The notes below the pieces were generated by a model that did not search any database, was not told where the DNA came from, and saw nothing but the letters and a program-made list of their open reading frames with translations. The position numbers and the translations under genes are program-made. Shown here in pieces: positions 25,520 through 34,954 of a stretch of 64,000 nucleotides of DNA; position 1 is the stretch's first letter, and every line of letters starts with the position of its first letter. The DNA is from Novacetimonas pomaceti (GTDB lineage: Bacteria; Pseudomonadota; Alphaproteobacteria; Acetobacterales; Acetobacteraceae): contig NZ_NOXG01000002.1 in NCBI RefSeq assembly GCF_003207955.1, positions 62,001 to 126,000 of the forward strand, in the 5' to 3' direction.

Positions 25520-28500
25520 ATGCCAGAGGTTCGGTCGTCAACGCAGTCAGAGTCAGGCTTGTCCCGGTGGATGACAAAAATCCTTTCCATCCGGGGCATA
25601 GGGCTGATTGTTGGTGTTTTTGGCCTGTGTGCGCTGATTGCGGCCACGTCCGTAACCCTGCCGCCAGAACAGCAGCTGATTGTGGCATTTGTATGTGTCG
25701 TGATCTTCTTCATCGTCGGTCATAAACCCAGCCGTCGGTCGCAGATCTTCCTCGAAGTGCTGTCAGGACTGGTGTCGCTGCGTTACCTGACATGGCGTCT
25801 GACGGAAACGCTTTCATTCGATACTTGGTTGCAGGGATTTTTGGGAACGGCGCTGCTCCTGGCGGAGCTGTATGCCCTGATGATGCTGTTCCTCAGTTAT
25901 TTCCAGACGATTTCCCCACTTCATCGCGCGCCGCTGCCGATGCCGGCGAATATCGATGAATGGCCCACCGTCGATATCTTCGTGCCGACCTATAATGAAG
26001 AGCTGAGCATCGTCCGCCTGACCGTTCTGGCTTCGCTTGGCATTGACTGGCCGCCCGAAAAGGTGCGGGTCCATATCCTTGACGATGGCGAACGGCCCGA
26101 ATTCGAGGCGTTTGCCGAAGCCTGTGGCGCGAATTACATCGCGCGTCCGACGCACGAGCACGCCAAGGCCGGGAACCTGAATTACGCGATTGAACATACC
26201 GATGGCGATTTCATCCTGATTTTCGACTGCGATCACGTTCCGACCCGCGCCTTCCTTCAGCTTACGATGGGCTGGATGGTCGAGGATCCCAAGATCGCGC
26301 TGATGCAGACGCCGCATCACTTCTATTCTCCCGATCCGTTCCAGCGGAACCTTTCCGCTGGTTATCGCACCCCGCCCGAAGGCAACCTGTTCTATGGCGT
26401 GGTGCAGGACGGCAATGATTTCTGGGACGCGACCTTTTTCTGCGGTTCGTGCGCGGTTCTGCGCCGGACCGCGATTGAACAGATTGGCGGCTTTGCCACC
26501 CAGACCGTGACGGAAGACGCGCATACCGCGCTCAAGCTGCAGCGTCATGGCTGGTCCACCGCCTATCTGCGCATACCGCTTGCCGGTGGCCTGGCGACGG
26601 AACGCCTGATCCTGCATATCGGCCAGCGTGTCCGGTGGGCGCGCGGCATGCTGCAGATTTTCCGTATCGACAATCCGCTGTTCGGGCGGGGGCTCTCATG
26701 GGGACAGCGGCTCTGTTACCTGTCCGCCATGACGTCGTTCCTGTTCGTGTTGCCGCGCGTCATCTTCCTCAGCTCCCCGCTGGCGTTCCTGTTCCTTGGG
26801 CAGAACATCATCGCGGCCTCGCCGCTCGCGCTGCTTGCCTATGCCATCCCGCACATGTTCCATGCGGTCGGCACGGCATCGAAAATCAACAAGGGCTGGC
26901 GTTATTCGTTCTGGAGCGAGGTTTACGAAACCACGATGGCGCTGTTCCTGGTGCGCGTGACGATCGTGACCCTGCTCAGCCCCAAGCGCGGCACGTTCAA
27001 CGTGACGGAAAAGGGCGGGTTGCTGGCCAAAAGCTATTTCGACCTTGGGGCGGTCTATCCGAACATCATCCTTGGCATCATCATGTTCGCCGGTCTGGTG
27101 CGCGGTATTTATGAACTGTCCTTCGGCCATCTGGACCAGATCGCGGAGCACGCGTACCTGCTCAACTCCGCATGGGCGACCCTCAGTCTCGTCATCATCC
27201 TGGCCGCCATCGCGGTTGGCCGCGAAACCCAGCAGACGCGTAACAGCCACCGCATCCCCGCCACCATTCCCGTCGAGGTCGCGACCGCCGACGGTTCGAT
27301 CCTTGCCAGTGGCGTGACCGAAGATCTGTCGATGGGTGGTGTCGCGGTAAAGATGTCGTGGCCCGCGAAGGTCACGCAGCCGACCCCTGTCTATATCCGC
27401 ACGGTGCTGGATGGGGAGGAACTGATCCTGCCGGCCAGGATCATCCGCGCAACCCGTGACCGTGGCATCTTTATCTGGAGCATCGACAACCTTCCGCAGG
27501 AATTCGCCGTCATCCGTCTGGTGTTCGGCCGTGCCGATGCCTGGGTGGATTGGGGCAATTACAAGGCTGACCGTCCGCTGCTCAGCCTGCTGGACATGGT
27601 TCTCAGCATCAGGGGGCTGTTCCGCTCCAGAGGGGGAGAATCCCGTTCCGGTTCGTCGGGCAGGTCGTCGGGAGAGAATTCCTCCGCTGCCCTGACGAAC
27701 GATGCAAAGAACGCGGGCGACGATCGCAGGGAACGCGTTCTCAAGGGCGCGGTGAAGATGGTTTCCCTGGTGACGGTGCTGGCGTTCGCTTCCTCGGCGC
27801 AGGCCGCTCCGGTCGCGCAGAAGGCCGTCGCGGCAAAGGCGCCCGCGCACCAGCCCGAGGCATCCGACCTGCCACCGCTGCCCGCCATTGTCCCGACCGC
27901 CCCGGCCACTCCGGGTGCGTCGGGCCAGCCGGTGCCCGCCGGTCAGCCCACCGGCCAGCCCCTGAGCCCCGACAGTGCCGACGCGCTGCTGGATAATGCG
28001 GAAAGCGCGACGGCCGATGCGGCAACCGTACATACCTTTACGCTCAAGGAACTTGGGGCGGCAGGGCCGGTCACGATGCGCGGCCTTGCGCCGCTGCAGG
28101 GGATCGAGTTCGGCATTCCGGCCCATCAGCTTGTGACGTCGGCCCGTCTGGTCCTGTCGGGTGCGATGTCGCCAAGCCTGCGGCCGGAAACCAGTTCCGT
28201 CACGATGACCCTCAACGAACAGTATCTGGGCACCCTGCGTCCCGATCCGGCGCATCCGACGTTCGGTCCGGTTTCATTCGATATCAACCCGATATTCTTC
28301 GTGAGCGGGAATCGCCTGAACTTTAATTTCGCATCGGGGGCCAAGGGGTGTTCCGACGCAACGAACAACCTGCTGTGGGCGACGATTTCCGAAAATTCCC
28401 AGCTGCAGATCACGACGATCGCCCTTCCGCCACGGCGGCAGCTGTCGCGCCTGCCGCAGCCGTTCTATGACAAGAACGTGCGCCAGCGCGTGACGATCCC

Positions 28501-30184
28501 GATGATTCTGGCGCAGACGTACGATCCGCAGATCCTCAAGGCGGCGGGCATCATCGCCTCCTGGTTCGGCAAGCAGACCGACTTTCTCGGGGTGACATTC
28601 CCTGTTGCATCCACCATTCCGCAAACCGGCAATGCCATTCTGATTGGCGTGGCGGACGAACTGCCCACCAGTCTGGGCCATCCGCAGGTCAACGGTCCAT
28701 CGTTGCTGGAACTGCCCAATCCATCGGATGCCAACGCCACCATTCTGGTTGTGACGGGCCGTGACCGGGACGAGGTCATCACGGCGAGCAAGGGGCTCAG
28801 CTTCAGCACCGGCAACCTGCCGACCGACAGCCACATGGATGTGGCGCCCGTCGATATCGCCACCAGCAAGCCCAACGATGCGCCATCGTTCCTTGCGATG
28901 AACCATCCGGTCCGTTTTGGCGATCTGGTGCAGGCCAGCAAGCTGCAGGGCACGGGCTATACGCCGGGCGTGCTGTCGGTTCCGTTCCGCCTTCCGCCGG
29001 ATCTCTATACGTGGCGCAACCGTCCGTACAAGATGAAGGTGCAGTTCCATTCCCCCGCAGGTCCGATCGCCGAGGTGGAGCGTTCGCACCTCGATGTGGG
29101 TATCAACGGCACCTACCTGCGTTCCTTCAGCCTGTATGAACCGCAGGGGCTGATCAACACCGTGCTGGAACGTGTTGGCCTGAACAAGCCGGTCGCCGGC
29201 GGCCTGCAGACACATGAGGTGGATGTGCAGCCATGGACCGTGTTCGGTCAGGATCAGCTGCAGTTCTATTTCGATGCGCTGCCGATGACGCGCGGTGCGT
29301 GTCAGGCGGGTGGGGCGAATACGATCCATCTGGGGATCGACCCGGATTCCACGATCGATTTCTCCAACGCCCATCACATCGCCCAGATGCCCAATCTGGC
29401 GTATATGGCCAGTGTCGGCTTCCCCTTCACCACCTATGCGGATCTGTCCCAGACGGCGATCGTGCTGCCGGAACATCCCAATGCGTCGGTCGTAGGGTCA
29501 TATCTTGACCTGATGGGTTTCATGGGGGCGGCGACATGGTATCCCGTGTCCGGGGTGGACATCGTATCGGCCGATCACGTCAGCGACGTTGCCGACCGCA
29601 ACCTGATTGTCATTTCGACCCTGGCCTCCAGTGGGGAGATTTCGCCCCTGCTGGCCCGCTCCGCCTATGATGTGTCGGATGGCAGGCTGCATACGGCGCA
29701 GCATGCCTCGTCGCTGGACAAGATGCTGAATGCGATTGACGATCCGCTGACCGCGTTCCGCAACCGCGACAGCAAGCCCACGGAAGTCGAAAGCCCGCTG
29801 ACCGCTGGCGTCGGCGCGATGATCGAGGCGGAAAGCCCGCTGACGGCCGGTCGCACCGTCGTGGCGCTGCTGTCGGCGGATGGGGCCGGGCTGAACAACC
29901 TGATCCAGATGATGGGACAGCGCAAGAACGAGGCAAAGATCCAGGGTGACCTGGTCCTGGCCCACGGCGATGACCTGTCATTCTATCGTAACTCGCCGGT
30001 CTATACGATCGGCACCCTGCCGCTCTGGCTATGGCCGGACTGGTATATGCACAACAGGCCGGTTCGCGTGCTGATTGTCGGCCTGTTGGGATGTATTCTG
30101 ATTGTCAGTGTCCTGGCACGGGCCCTGGCGCGGCATGCTGCGCGGCGTTTCAAGCAGCTTGAGGATGAGAGGCGCAAGTCGTGA
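25520..30184 (+). CDS. bcsAB: Cellulose synthase BcsAB (fused catalytic and periplasmic subunits)
   Basis: The inner-membrane cellulose synthase that polymerises UDP-glucose and moves the chain across the membrane. The BcsA half has N-terminal membrane helices, then the family 2 glycosyltransferase domain with D236-C-D238, the catalytic base in VTEDAH (Asp333) and QRVRW (369-373), further helices, and a PilZ c-di-GMP domain with RNSHR (574-578) and DLSMGG. From about residue 747 a signal-peptide-like stretch, MVSLVTVLAFASSAQA, begins the BcsB half, which ends in a C-terminal membrane helix (WLWPDWYMHNRPVRVLIVGL). The fusion is typical of Komagataeibacter type I operons, where it is processed. 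ATG at 25520 is preferred to TTG 25514. Confidence 0.98.
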   Translation: MPEVRSSTQSESGLSRWMTKILSIRGIGLIVGVFGLCALIAATSVTLPPEQQLIVAFVCVVIFFIVGHKPSRRSQIFLEVLSGLVSLRYLTWRLTETLSFDTWLQGFLGTALLLAELYALMMLFLSYFQTISPLHRAPLPMPANIDEWPTVDIFVPTYNEELSIVRLTVLASLGIDWPPEKVRVHILDDGERPEFEAFAEACGANYIARPTHEHAKAGNLNYAIEHTDGDFILIFDCDHVPTRAFLQLTMGWMVEDPKIALMQTPHHFYSPDPFQRNLSAGYRTPPEGNLFYGVVQDGNDFWDATFFCGSCAVLRRTAIEQIGGFATQTVTEDAHTALKLQRHGWSTAYLRIPLAGGLATERLILHIGQRVRWARGMLQIFRIDNPLFGRGLSWGQRLCYLSAMTSFLFVLPRVIFLSSPLAFLFLGQNIIAASPLALLAYAIPHMFHAVGTASKINKGWRYSFWSEVYETTMALFLVRVTIVTLLSPKRGTFNVTEKGGLLAKSYFDLGAVYPNIILGIIMFAGLVRGIYELSFGHLDQIAEHAYLLNSAWATLSLVIILAAIAVGRETQQTRNSHRIPATIPVEVATADGSILASGVTEDLSMGGVAVKMSWPAKVTQPTPVYIRTVLDGEELILPARIIRATRDRGIFIWSIDNLPQEFAVIRLVFGRADAWVDWGNYKADRPLLSLLDMVLSIRGLFRSRGGESRSGSSGRSSGENSSAALTNDAKNAGDDRRERVLKGAVKMVSLVTVLAFASSAQAAPVAQKAVAAKAPAHQPEASDLPPLPAIVPTAPATPGASGQPVPAGQPTGQPLSPDSADALLDNAESATADAATVHTFTLKELGAAGPVTMRGLAPLQGIEFGIPAHQLVTSARLVLSGAMSPSLRPETSSVTMTLNEQYLGTLRPDPAHPTFGPVSFDINPIFFVSGNRLNFNFASGAKGCSDATNNLLWATISENSQLQITTIALPPRRQLSRLPQPFYDKNVRQRVTIPMILAQTYDPQILKAAGIIASWFGKQTDFLGVTFPVASTIPQTGNAILIGVADELPTSLGHPQVNGPSLLELPNPSDANATILVVTGRDRDEVITASKGLSFSTGNLPTDSHMDVAPVDIATSKPNDAPSFLAMNHPVRFGDLVQASKLQGTGYTPGVLSVPFRLPPDLYTWRNRPYKMKVQFHSPAGPIAEVERSHLDVGINGTYLRSFSLYEPQGLINTVLERVGLNKPVAGGLQTHEVDVQPWTVFGQDQLQFYFDALPMTRGACQAGGANTIHLGIDPDSTIDFSNAHHIAQMPNLAYMASVGFPFTTYADLSQTAIVLPEHPNASVVGSYLDLMGFMGAATWYPVSGVDIVSADHVSDVADRNLIVISTLASSGEISPLLARSAYDVSDGRLHTAQHASSLDKMLNAIDDPLTAFRNRDSKPTEVESPLTAGVGAMIEAESPLTAGRTVVALLSADGAGLNNLIQMMGQRKNEAKIQGDLVLAHGDDLSFYRNSPVYTIGTLPLWLWPDWYMHNRPVRVLIVGLLGCILIVSVLARALARHAARRFKQLEDERRKS

Positions 30185-33100
30185 CCCATAAACGATATGC
30201 TTCATCCCTGTCCGCCGGTCTGCTTGCAACAACCTGTGCCACAGGCCTGTTGCTGCAGACGCATGGCGCACGGGCCCAGAATGCGGCGGCGCAGACCGCG
30301 GCCGGCAGCACGACAATGACGCAGGCCGCCACTGTCGGCGCCGCCGGTCAGGGCAGTCAGGCCGCCGTGGTCGAACGCCTGATCCAGCAGGCCCGGTTCT
30401 GGATGCAGCAGCAGCAGTACGACAATGCGCGCCAGTCCCTGCAGAGCGCTGCGCGGCTGGCCCCTGATTCCATCGAACTGCTGGAGGCGCAGGGCGAATA
30501 TCAGTCACGTATCGGCAATCGTGACGCGGCCCTTGATACGCAGCGGCGCCTGCATGAGGTCGCGCCGGGCAGCACGTATGAAGGCCAGCTGAATGACCTG
30601 CTGCATGAGCAGTCGATCTCCCAGCCGGATCTGGCGCATGCCCGTTCGCTGGCGGCCTCGGGTCATAGCGAACAGGCGGTGGAAGCGTACCAGCACCTGT
30701 TCAACGGCCCGACGCCCACGCCTTCGCTGGCGGTTGAATATTACCAGACCCTGGCCGGCGTGCAGGGGCAGGCGGACGCGGCCCGCGATGGCCTTGTCAG
30801 GCTGGTCAAGACCAACCCATCCGATTTCCGTGCGCAGCTTGCCCTTGCGCAGGTGCTGACCTATCAGCCCGCGACCCGGATGGAGGGCCTGCAGCGCCTT
30901 CAGGCCCTGGAGAAATACAAGAGCACGGCCCCGGTCGAGGCGGCGACGGCGGAAAAATCCTATCGCCAGACGCTGTCATGGCTGCCGGTCACGCCTGAAA
31001 CCCTGCCGCTGATGCAGCAGTGGCTGGACGCGCATCCGTCCGATACGGCGCTGCGGACCCACATGACGGAACCGGCCGGTGGGCCGCCCGACAAGGGCGC
31101 GCTGTCGCGGCAGGATGGATTCAAGGCCCTGAATGCCGGTCGCCTTTCGGCGGCGCGGGCTTCCTTTGAAAGCGCGCTGAAGATTAACCCCAAGGATGCC
31201 GACGCGCTGGGCGGCATGGGGCTGGTCGCGATGCGGGCGGGCCAGAACGAGGAAGCGCATCGCTATCTTGAAGAGGCTGTGGCCGCCGATCCAAAAAGCG
31301 CGGCGCACTGGCGTCCCGCGCTGGCCGGTCTGGCGGTGGGCGAGCAGTATGAGGTTGTCCGTCGCCTGATCGCCAATGGACAGAACCAGGAAGCGGAACA
31401 GCGGCTGATGTCGCTGGCCCGCCAGCCCGGACAGGCCGAGGGCGCGACCCTCATGCTGGCTGACCTGCAGCGTAACATGGGCCAGACCAGCGAGGCCGAG
31501 CGCAACTACCGCGCCGTCCTTGCGCGCAACGGCGACAATCCCATCGCGCTGATGGGGCTTGCCCGTGTGCTTATGGGCGAAGGCCAGGAGAACGAGGCCA
31601 ATGCCCTGCTGTCGCGTGTCGGCAACCGCTATAGCGAACAGGTCGGGCAGATCGAGGTTTCGGGCATCATGGCCGAAGCCGCGCGGACATCCGATTCCGC
31701 GCAGAAGGTAAGCCTGCTGCGGCAGGCCATGACGCGTGCGCCCAATGATCCGTGGCTGCGCATCAATCTGGCGAATGCGCTGCAACAGCAGGGCGACAGC
31801 GCCGAGGCCGCCAGCGTGATGCAGCCGCTGCTGACAAATCCCCGCACGCCAGAGGATTATCAGGCGGCGATCCTGTATGCGTCGGGCAATGGCAACGATG
31901 TCATGACGCGGCGCCTGCTGGCAGGGCTGTCGCCGGAGGAATATTCCCCCGCCATCCGCACGATCGCCGATGAAATGGCGATCAAGTCGGATCTGGCAAG
32001 CCGCCTTTCGATGGTATCCAACCCCACCCCCCTGATCCGCGAGGCGCTGGCCGTGCCGGATCCTTCGGGCGCGCGGGGCGTGGCCGTGGCCGACCTGTTC
32101 CGTCAGCGTGGCGACATGCTGCACGCGCATATGGCGCTTCGGATCGCTTCGACGCGTAGCATCGATCTCACGACCGAGCAGCGTCTGGCCTATGCCACCG
32201 AATACATGAAGATCAGCAATCCGGTCGCCGCCGCGCGCCTGCTTGCCCCGCTGGGTGATGGCAGCGGCACGGCGACGGGGGTCGCGATGGCCCCGGAACA
32301 GCGCCAGACGCTGATGCAGCTCCGGATGGGGATTTCCGTGGCGCAGTCCGACCTGCTGAACCAGCGTGGCGACCAGGCGTCGGCGTATGACCATCTGGCC
32401 CCGGCGCTTCAGGCCGATCCGCAGGCGACGTCCCCCCGTCTTGCCCTTGCGCGTCTGTATAATGGACGTGGCAAGTACGGGCATGCGCTGGAAATCGACC
32501 TGGCCGTCCTGCGTCATAACCCGCAGGATCTGGACGCGCGGCAGGCCGCGGTGCAGGCCGCGACGAACGATGGCAAGAACGAACTGGCGATGCAGCTGGC
32601 GCAGGATGGCGTGCAGCAGTCACCGATGGACGCGCGCAGCTGGCTTGGCATGGCGGTGGCCGATCGGGCCGTGGGACATGGCGACCGGACCCTGGCGGAC
32701 CTGCGTCGCGCCTATGAATTGCGCCTGCAGCAGTTGCAGATCAGCCGCGGCGAAGCCTTGCCGAGCGAGGAAACGCAGGCGACCGCGCCCCCGTCATCCA
32801 ATCCGTTCCGTCACGATGCGTATGGCCATGCGCTCTCGCTCGGGGCGCCTCCGGGTGAAAATGGCTACAGCTCGGCCGGCAGCGTGCCAGAGGTTTCGGA
32901 CCAGATGCTGTCTTCCATCAACGGGCAGATCCGTACCCTGTCGGAAGACATGGCGCCATCTGTCGATGCGGGGCTGGGCTTCCGCGTGCGTTCGGGAACG
33001 CGTGGCATGGGCGCGCTGACCGAGGCTTCCGTTCCGATCGTGGGACGCGTGCCGCTGCAGGCGGGCACTTCGGCGCTGACCTTTACCGCCACGCCGACCT

Positions 33101-34074
33101 TCCTGACCTCGGGTCATCTGCCGCAGACGGGGTATGACATCCCGCGCTTTGGCACGAACCTGTTCGCCATGGCCGAGAACAACAATTCGCATCACCGGAT
33201 CAATACGGACACCATCGGGCGCGAGGCGGGCGTGGCCCCTGATGTCCGCTTTGCCAACAACTGGGTCAGCGCCGACGTGGGCGCGTCGCCCCTGGGCTTT
33301 ACGCTGCCCAATGTGATCGGCGGTGTGGAGTTCGCCCCGCGTGTCGGGCCGGTGACGTTCCGTGTCAGCGGCGAGCGCCGTTCCATCACCAACAGCGTCC
33401 TGTCCTATGGCGGGATGACGGATGCGCTGACGGGCAAGAAATGGGGTGGCGTGGTCACCAATCATTTCCATGGCCAGGTCGAGGCCACGCTGGGCAATAC
33501 GATCCTGTATGGTGGTGGCGGCTATGCCATCCAGACGGGCCATCATGTCCAGAGCAATACCGAGGTCGAGGGCGGTCTGGGCGCGAATACCCTGGCGTTC
33601 CGCAACCGCAAGCACGAAGTACGCGTCGGCGTGAACCTGACCTATTTCGGGTACAAGAACAATCAGGATTTCTATACCTATGGACAGGGCGGCTACTTCT
33701 CGCCGCAGTCCTATTTCGCCGCGACGGTGCCCGTACGTTATTCGGGACACAGTGGGCTGTTTGACTGGGATGTGACGGGATCGATCGGCTATCAGCTGTT
33801 CCATGAGCACAGCTCGGCCTTCTTCCCCACCAATCCGCTGTATCAGGCCCTTGCCAATGCAATGGCAGGCGTATCTACTGCTACCCTTTCTCTGGAATCG
33901 GCTCGCTATCCCGGCGATGACGTCGGCAGTCTTGTTGGTGGTTTTGATGGCCGGGTGGGTTATCGCGTCAGCCGTTCGCTGCGTCTTGATCTTTCCGGTC
34001 GTTTCCAGAAAGCTGGCAACTGGGATGAAGGCGGCGCCATGATCTCGGCTCACTATCTTATTATGGACCAGTAA
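30181..34074 (+). CDS. bcsC: Cellulose synthase subunit BcsC, outer-membrane export porin
   Basis: 1297 residues. A cleavable signal peptide (hydrophobic SAGLLATTCATGLLLQ, then GARAQN) is followed by a long periplasmic TPR superhelix (about 60-870, e.g. ARASFESALKINPKDADALG), a linker, and a C-terminal BcsC beta-barrel from about residue 920 to the end. The barrel shows alternating aromatic/polar strands such as KHEVRVGVNLTYFGYKNNQD and ends in HYLIMDQ. It guides the glucan through the periplasm and out. The GTG start overlaps bcsAB by 4 bp; its TAA stop shares a base with the bcsD ATG. Confidence 0.97.
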   Translation: MTHKRYASSLSAGLLATTCATGLLLQTHGARAQNAAAQTAAGSTTMTQAATVGAAGQGSQAAVVERLIQQARFWMQQQQYDNARQSLQSAARLAPDSIELLEAQGEYQSRIGNRDAALDTQRRLHEVAPGSTYEGQLNDLLHEQSISQPDLAHARSLAASGHSEQAVEAYQHLFNGPTPTPSLAVEYYQTLAGVQGQADAARDGLVRLVKTNPSDFRAQLALAQVLTYQPATRMEGLQRLQALEKYKSTAPVEAATAEKSYRQTLSWLPVTPETLPLMQQWLDAHPSDTALRTHMTEPAGGPPDKGALSRQDGFKALNAGRLSAARASFESALKINPKDADALGGMGLVAMRAGQNEEAHRYLEEAVAADPKSAAHWRPALAGLAVGEQYEVVRRLIANGQNQEAEQRLMSLARQPGQAEGATLMLADLQRNMGQTSEAERNYRAVLARNGDNPIALMGLARVLMGEGQENEANALLSRVGNRYSEQVGQIEVSGIMAEAARTSDSAQKVSLLRQAMTRAPNDPWLRINLANALQQQGDSAEAASVMQPLLTNPRTPEDYQAAILYASGNGNDVMTRRLLAGLSPEEYSPAIRTIADEMAIKSDLASRLSMVSNPTPLIREALAVPDPSGARGVAVADLFRQRGDMLHAHMALRIASTRSIDLTTEQRLAYATEYMKISNPVAAARLLAPLGDGSGTATGVAMAPEQRQTLMQLRMGISVAQSDLLNQRGDQASAYDHLAPALQADPQATSPRLALARLYNGRGKYGHALEIDLAVLRHNPQDLDARQAAVQAATNDGKNELAMQLAQDGVQQSPMDARSWLGMAVADRAVGHGDRTLADLRRAYELRLQQLQISRGEALPSEETQATAPPSSNPFRHDAYGHALSLGAPPGENGYSSAGSVPEVSDQMLSSINGQIRTLSEDMAPSVDAGLGFRVRSGTRGMGALTEASVPIVGRVPLQAGTSALTFTATPTFLTSGHLPQTGYDIPRFGTNLFAMAENNNSHHRINTDTIGREAGVAPDVRFANNWVSADVGASPLGFTLPNVIGGVEFAPRVGPVTFRVSGERRSITNSVLSYGGMTDALTGKKWGGVVTNHFHGQVEATLGNTILYGGGGYAIQTGHHVQSNTEVEGGLGANTLAFRNRKHEVRVGVNLTYFGYKNNQDFYTYGQGGYFSPQSYFAATVPVRYSGHSGLFDWDVTGSIGYQLFHEHSSAFFPTNPLYQALANAMAGVSTATLSLESARYPGDDVGSLVGGFDGRVGYRVSRSLRLDLSGRFQKAGNWDEGGAMISAHYLIMDQ

Positions 34075-34544
34075 TGACAATCTTTGAGAAAAAACCGGAT
34101 TTCACCCTGTTTCTTCAGGCCCTGTCATGGGAAATTGACGATCAGGTCGGGATCGAAGTCAGAAACGAACTCCTGCGTGAGGTTGGTCGGGGCATGGGCA
34201 CCCGCATCATGCCGCCGCCATGCCAGACAGTGGACAAGCTGCAGATTGAACTGAACAGTCTGCTTGCCATGATCGGCTGGGGCACGGTGACGCTTGAACT
34301 CCTTACCGAGGATCAGTCCCTACGCATCGTGCACGAAAACCTGCCGCAGGTCGGCAGCGCCGGCGAACCGTCGGGCACGTGGCTGGCCCCCGTGCTTGAA
34401 GGGCTGTATGGCCGCTGGATCACGTCGCAGGCCGGCGCGTTCGGTGATTATGTCGTGACGCGTGACGTTGATGCGGAAGATATCAACGCCGTGGCGCGCC
34501 AGACCATCATCCTGTACATGCGCGTCCGCAGCTCCGCGACCTGA
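34074..34544 (+). CDS. bcsD: Cellulose synthase subunit BcsD
   Basis: A 156-residue protein found with type I cellulose operons; it forms octameric rings in the periplasm or cytoplasm and promotes crystalline cellulose. The whole sequence matches the family, with FLQALSWEIDDQVGIEVRNE near the N-terminus and DVDAEDINAVARQTIILYMR at the end. No signal peptide is visible. Its ATG overlaps the bcsC stop by one base. It ends the coupled bcsAB-bcsC-bcsD unit. Confidence 0.96.
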   Translation: MTIFEKKPDFTLFLQALSWEIDDQVGIEVRNELLREVGRGMGTRIMPPPCQTVDKLQIELNSLLAMIGWGTVTLELLTEDQSLRIVHENLPQVGSAGEPSGTWLAPVLEGLYGRWITSQAGAFGDYVVTRDVDAEDINAVARQTIILYMRVRSSAT

Positions 34545-34660
34545 GGCATGACAACGGCGGTCTGGTCCGCCGCTGTTTCATGACGCCTGACAGGCCTCTT
34601 CCGGTTGCGCCGGGGGCTGGATGGGTTTCCCGCGCGCGGGAAGGCATCCGGCCACGGTGG

Positions 34661-34693
34661 CCCGGCCATCCATTCAGGGCGGCCGGGTTTTTT
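34661..34693 (+). terminator. Intrinsic terminator between bcsD and bglAx
   Basis: CCCGGCC (34661-34667) pairs with GGCCGGG (34681-34687), followed at once by six T. The 410-bp gap 34545-34954 also has a GC-rich hairpin near 34554-34575 and an A/T-richer stretch near 34780-34835 that may hold the bglAx promoter (TTGACT at 34781 is a -35 candidate). I see no gene in the gap. Confidence 0.8.
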
Positions 34694-34954
34694 GCGTGCA
34701 TGGCCATGTTTCAGGGCGATATTCGCAGCCGGGGCCCTTGCTCTTCCCGTGCCATTGTCGATGTCATCGTCGGCCGATATTTGACTGTGTCGGGATATTA
34801 CGCGCCAAATCCTTAATTTTCTTTGCTGGCATTGCGATATGTCATGCCTTTTTTCCACGGTGGCGTTCATCCTTGGGGTTGGCTGGGGGTGGCATGCCAT
34901 ATGTGGCGTCAGCTTCGTCTGGGTCTGGAACAGGCATGGGAGGATGATCGACGC

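Noticed and set aside
27650..27800. Suspicion that bcsA and bcsB were joined by a frameshift or assembly error
   Set aside because: The fused frame is continuous through a plausible linker, and the same fusion is typical of Komagataeibacter type I operons.
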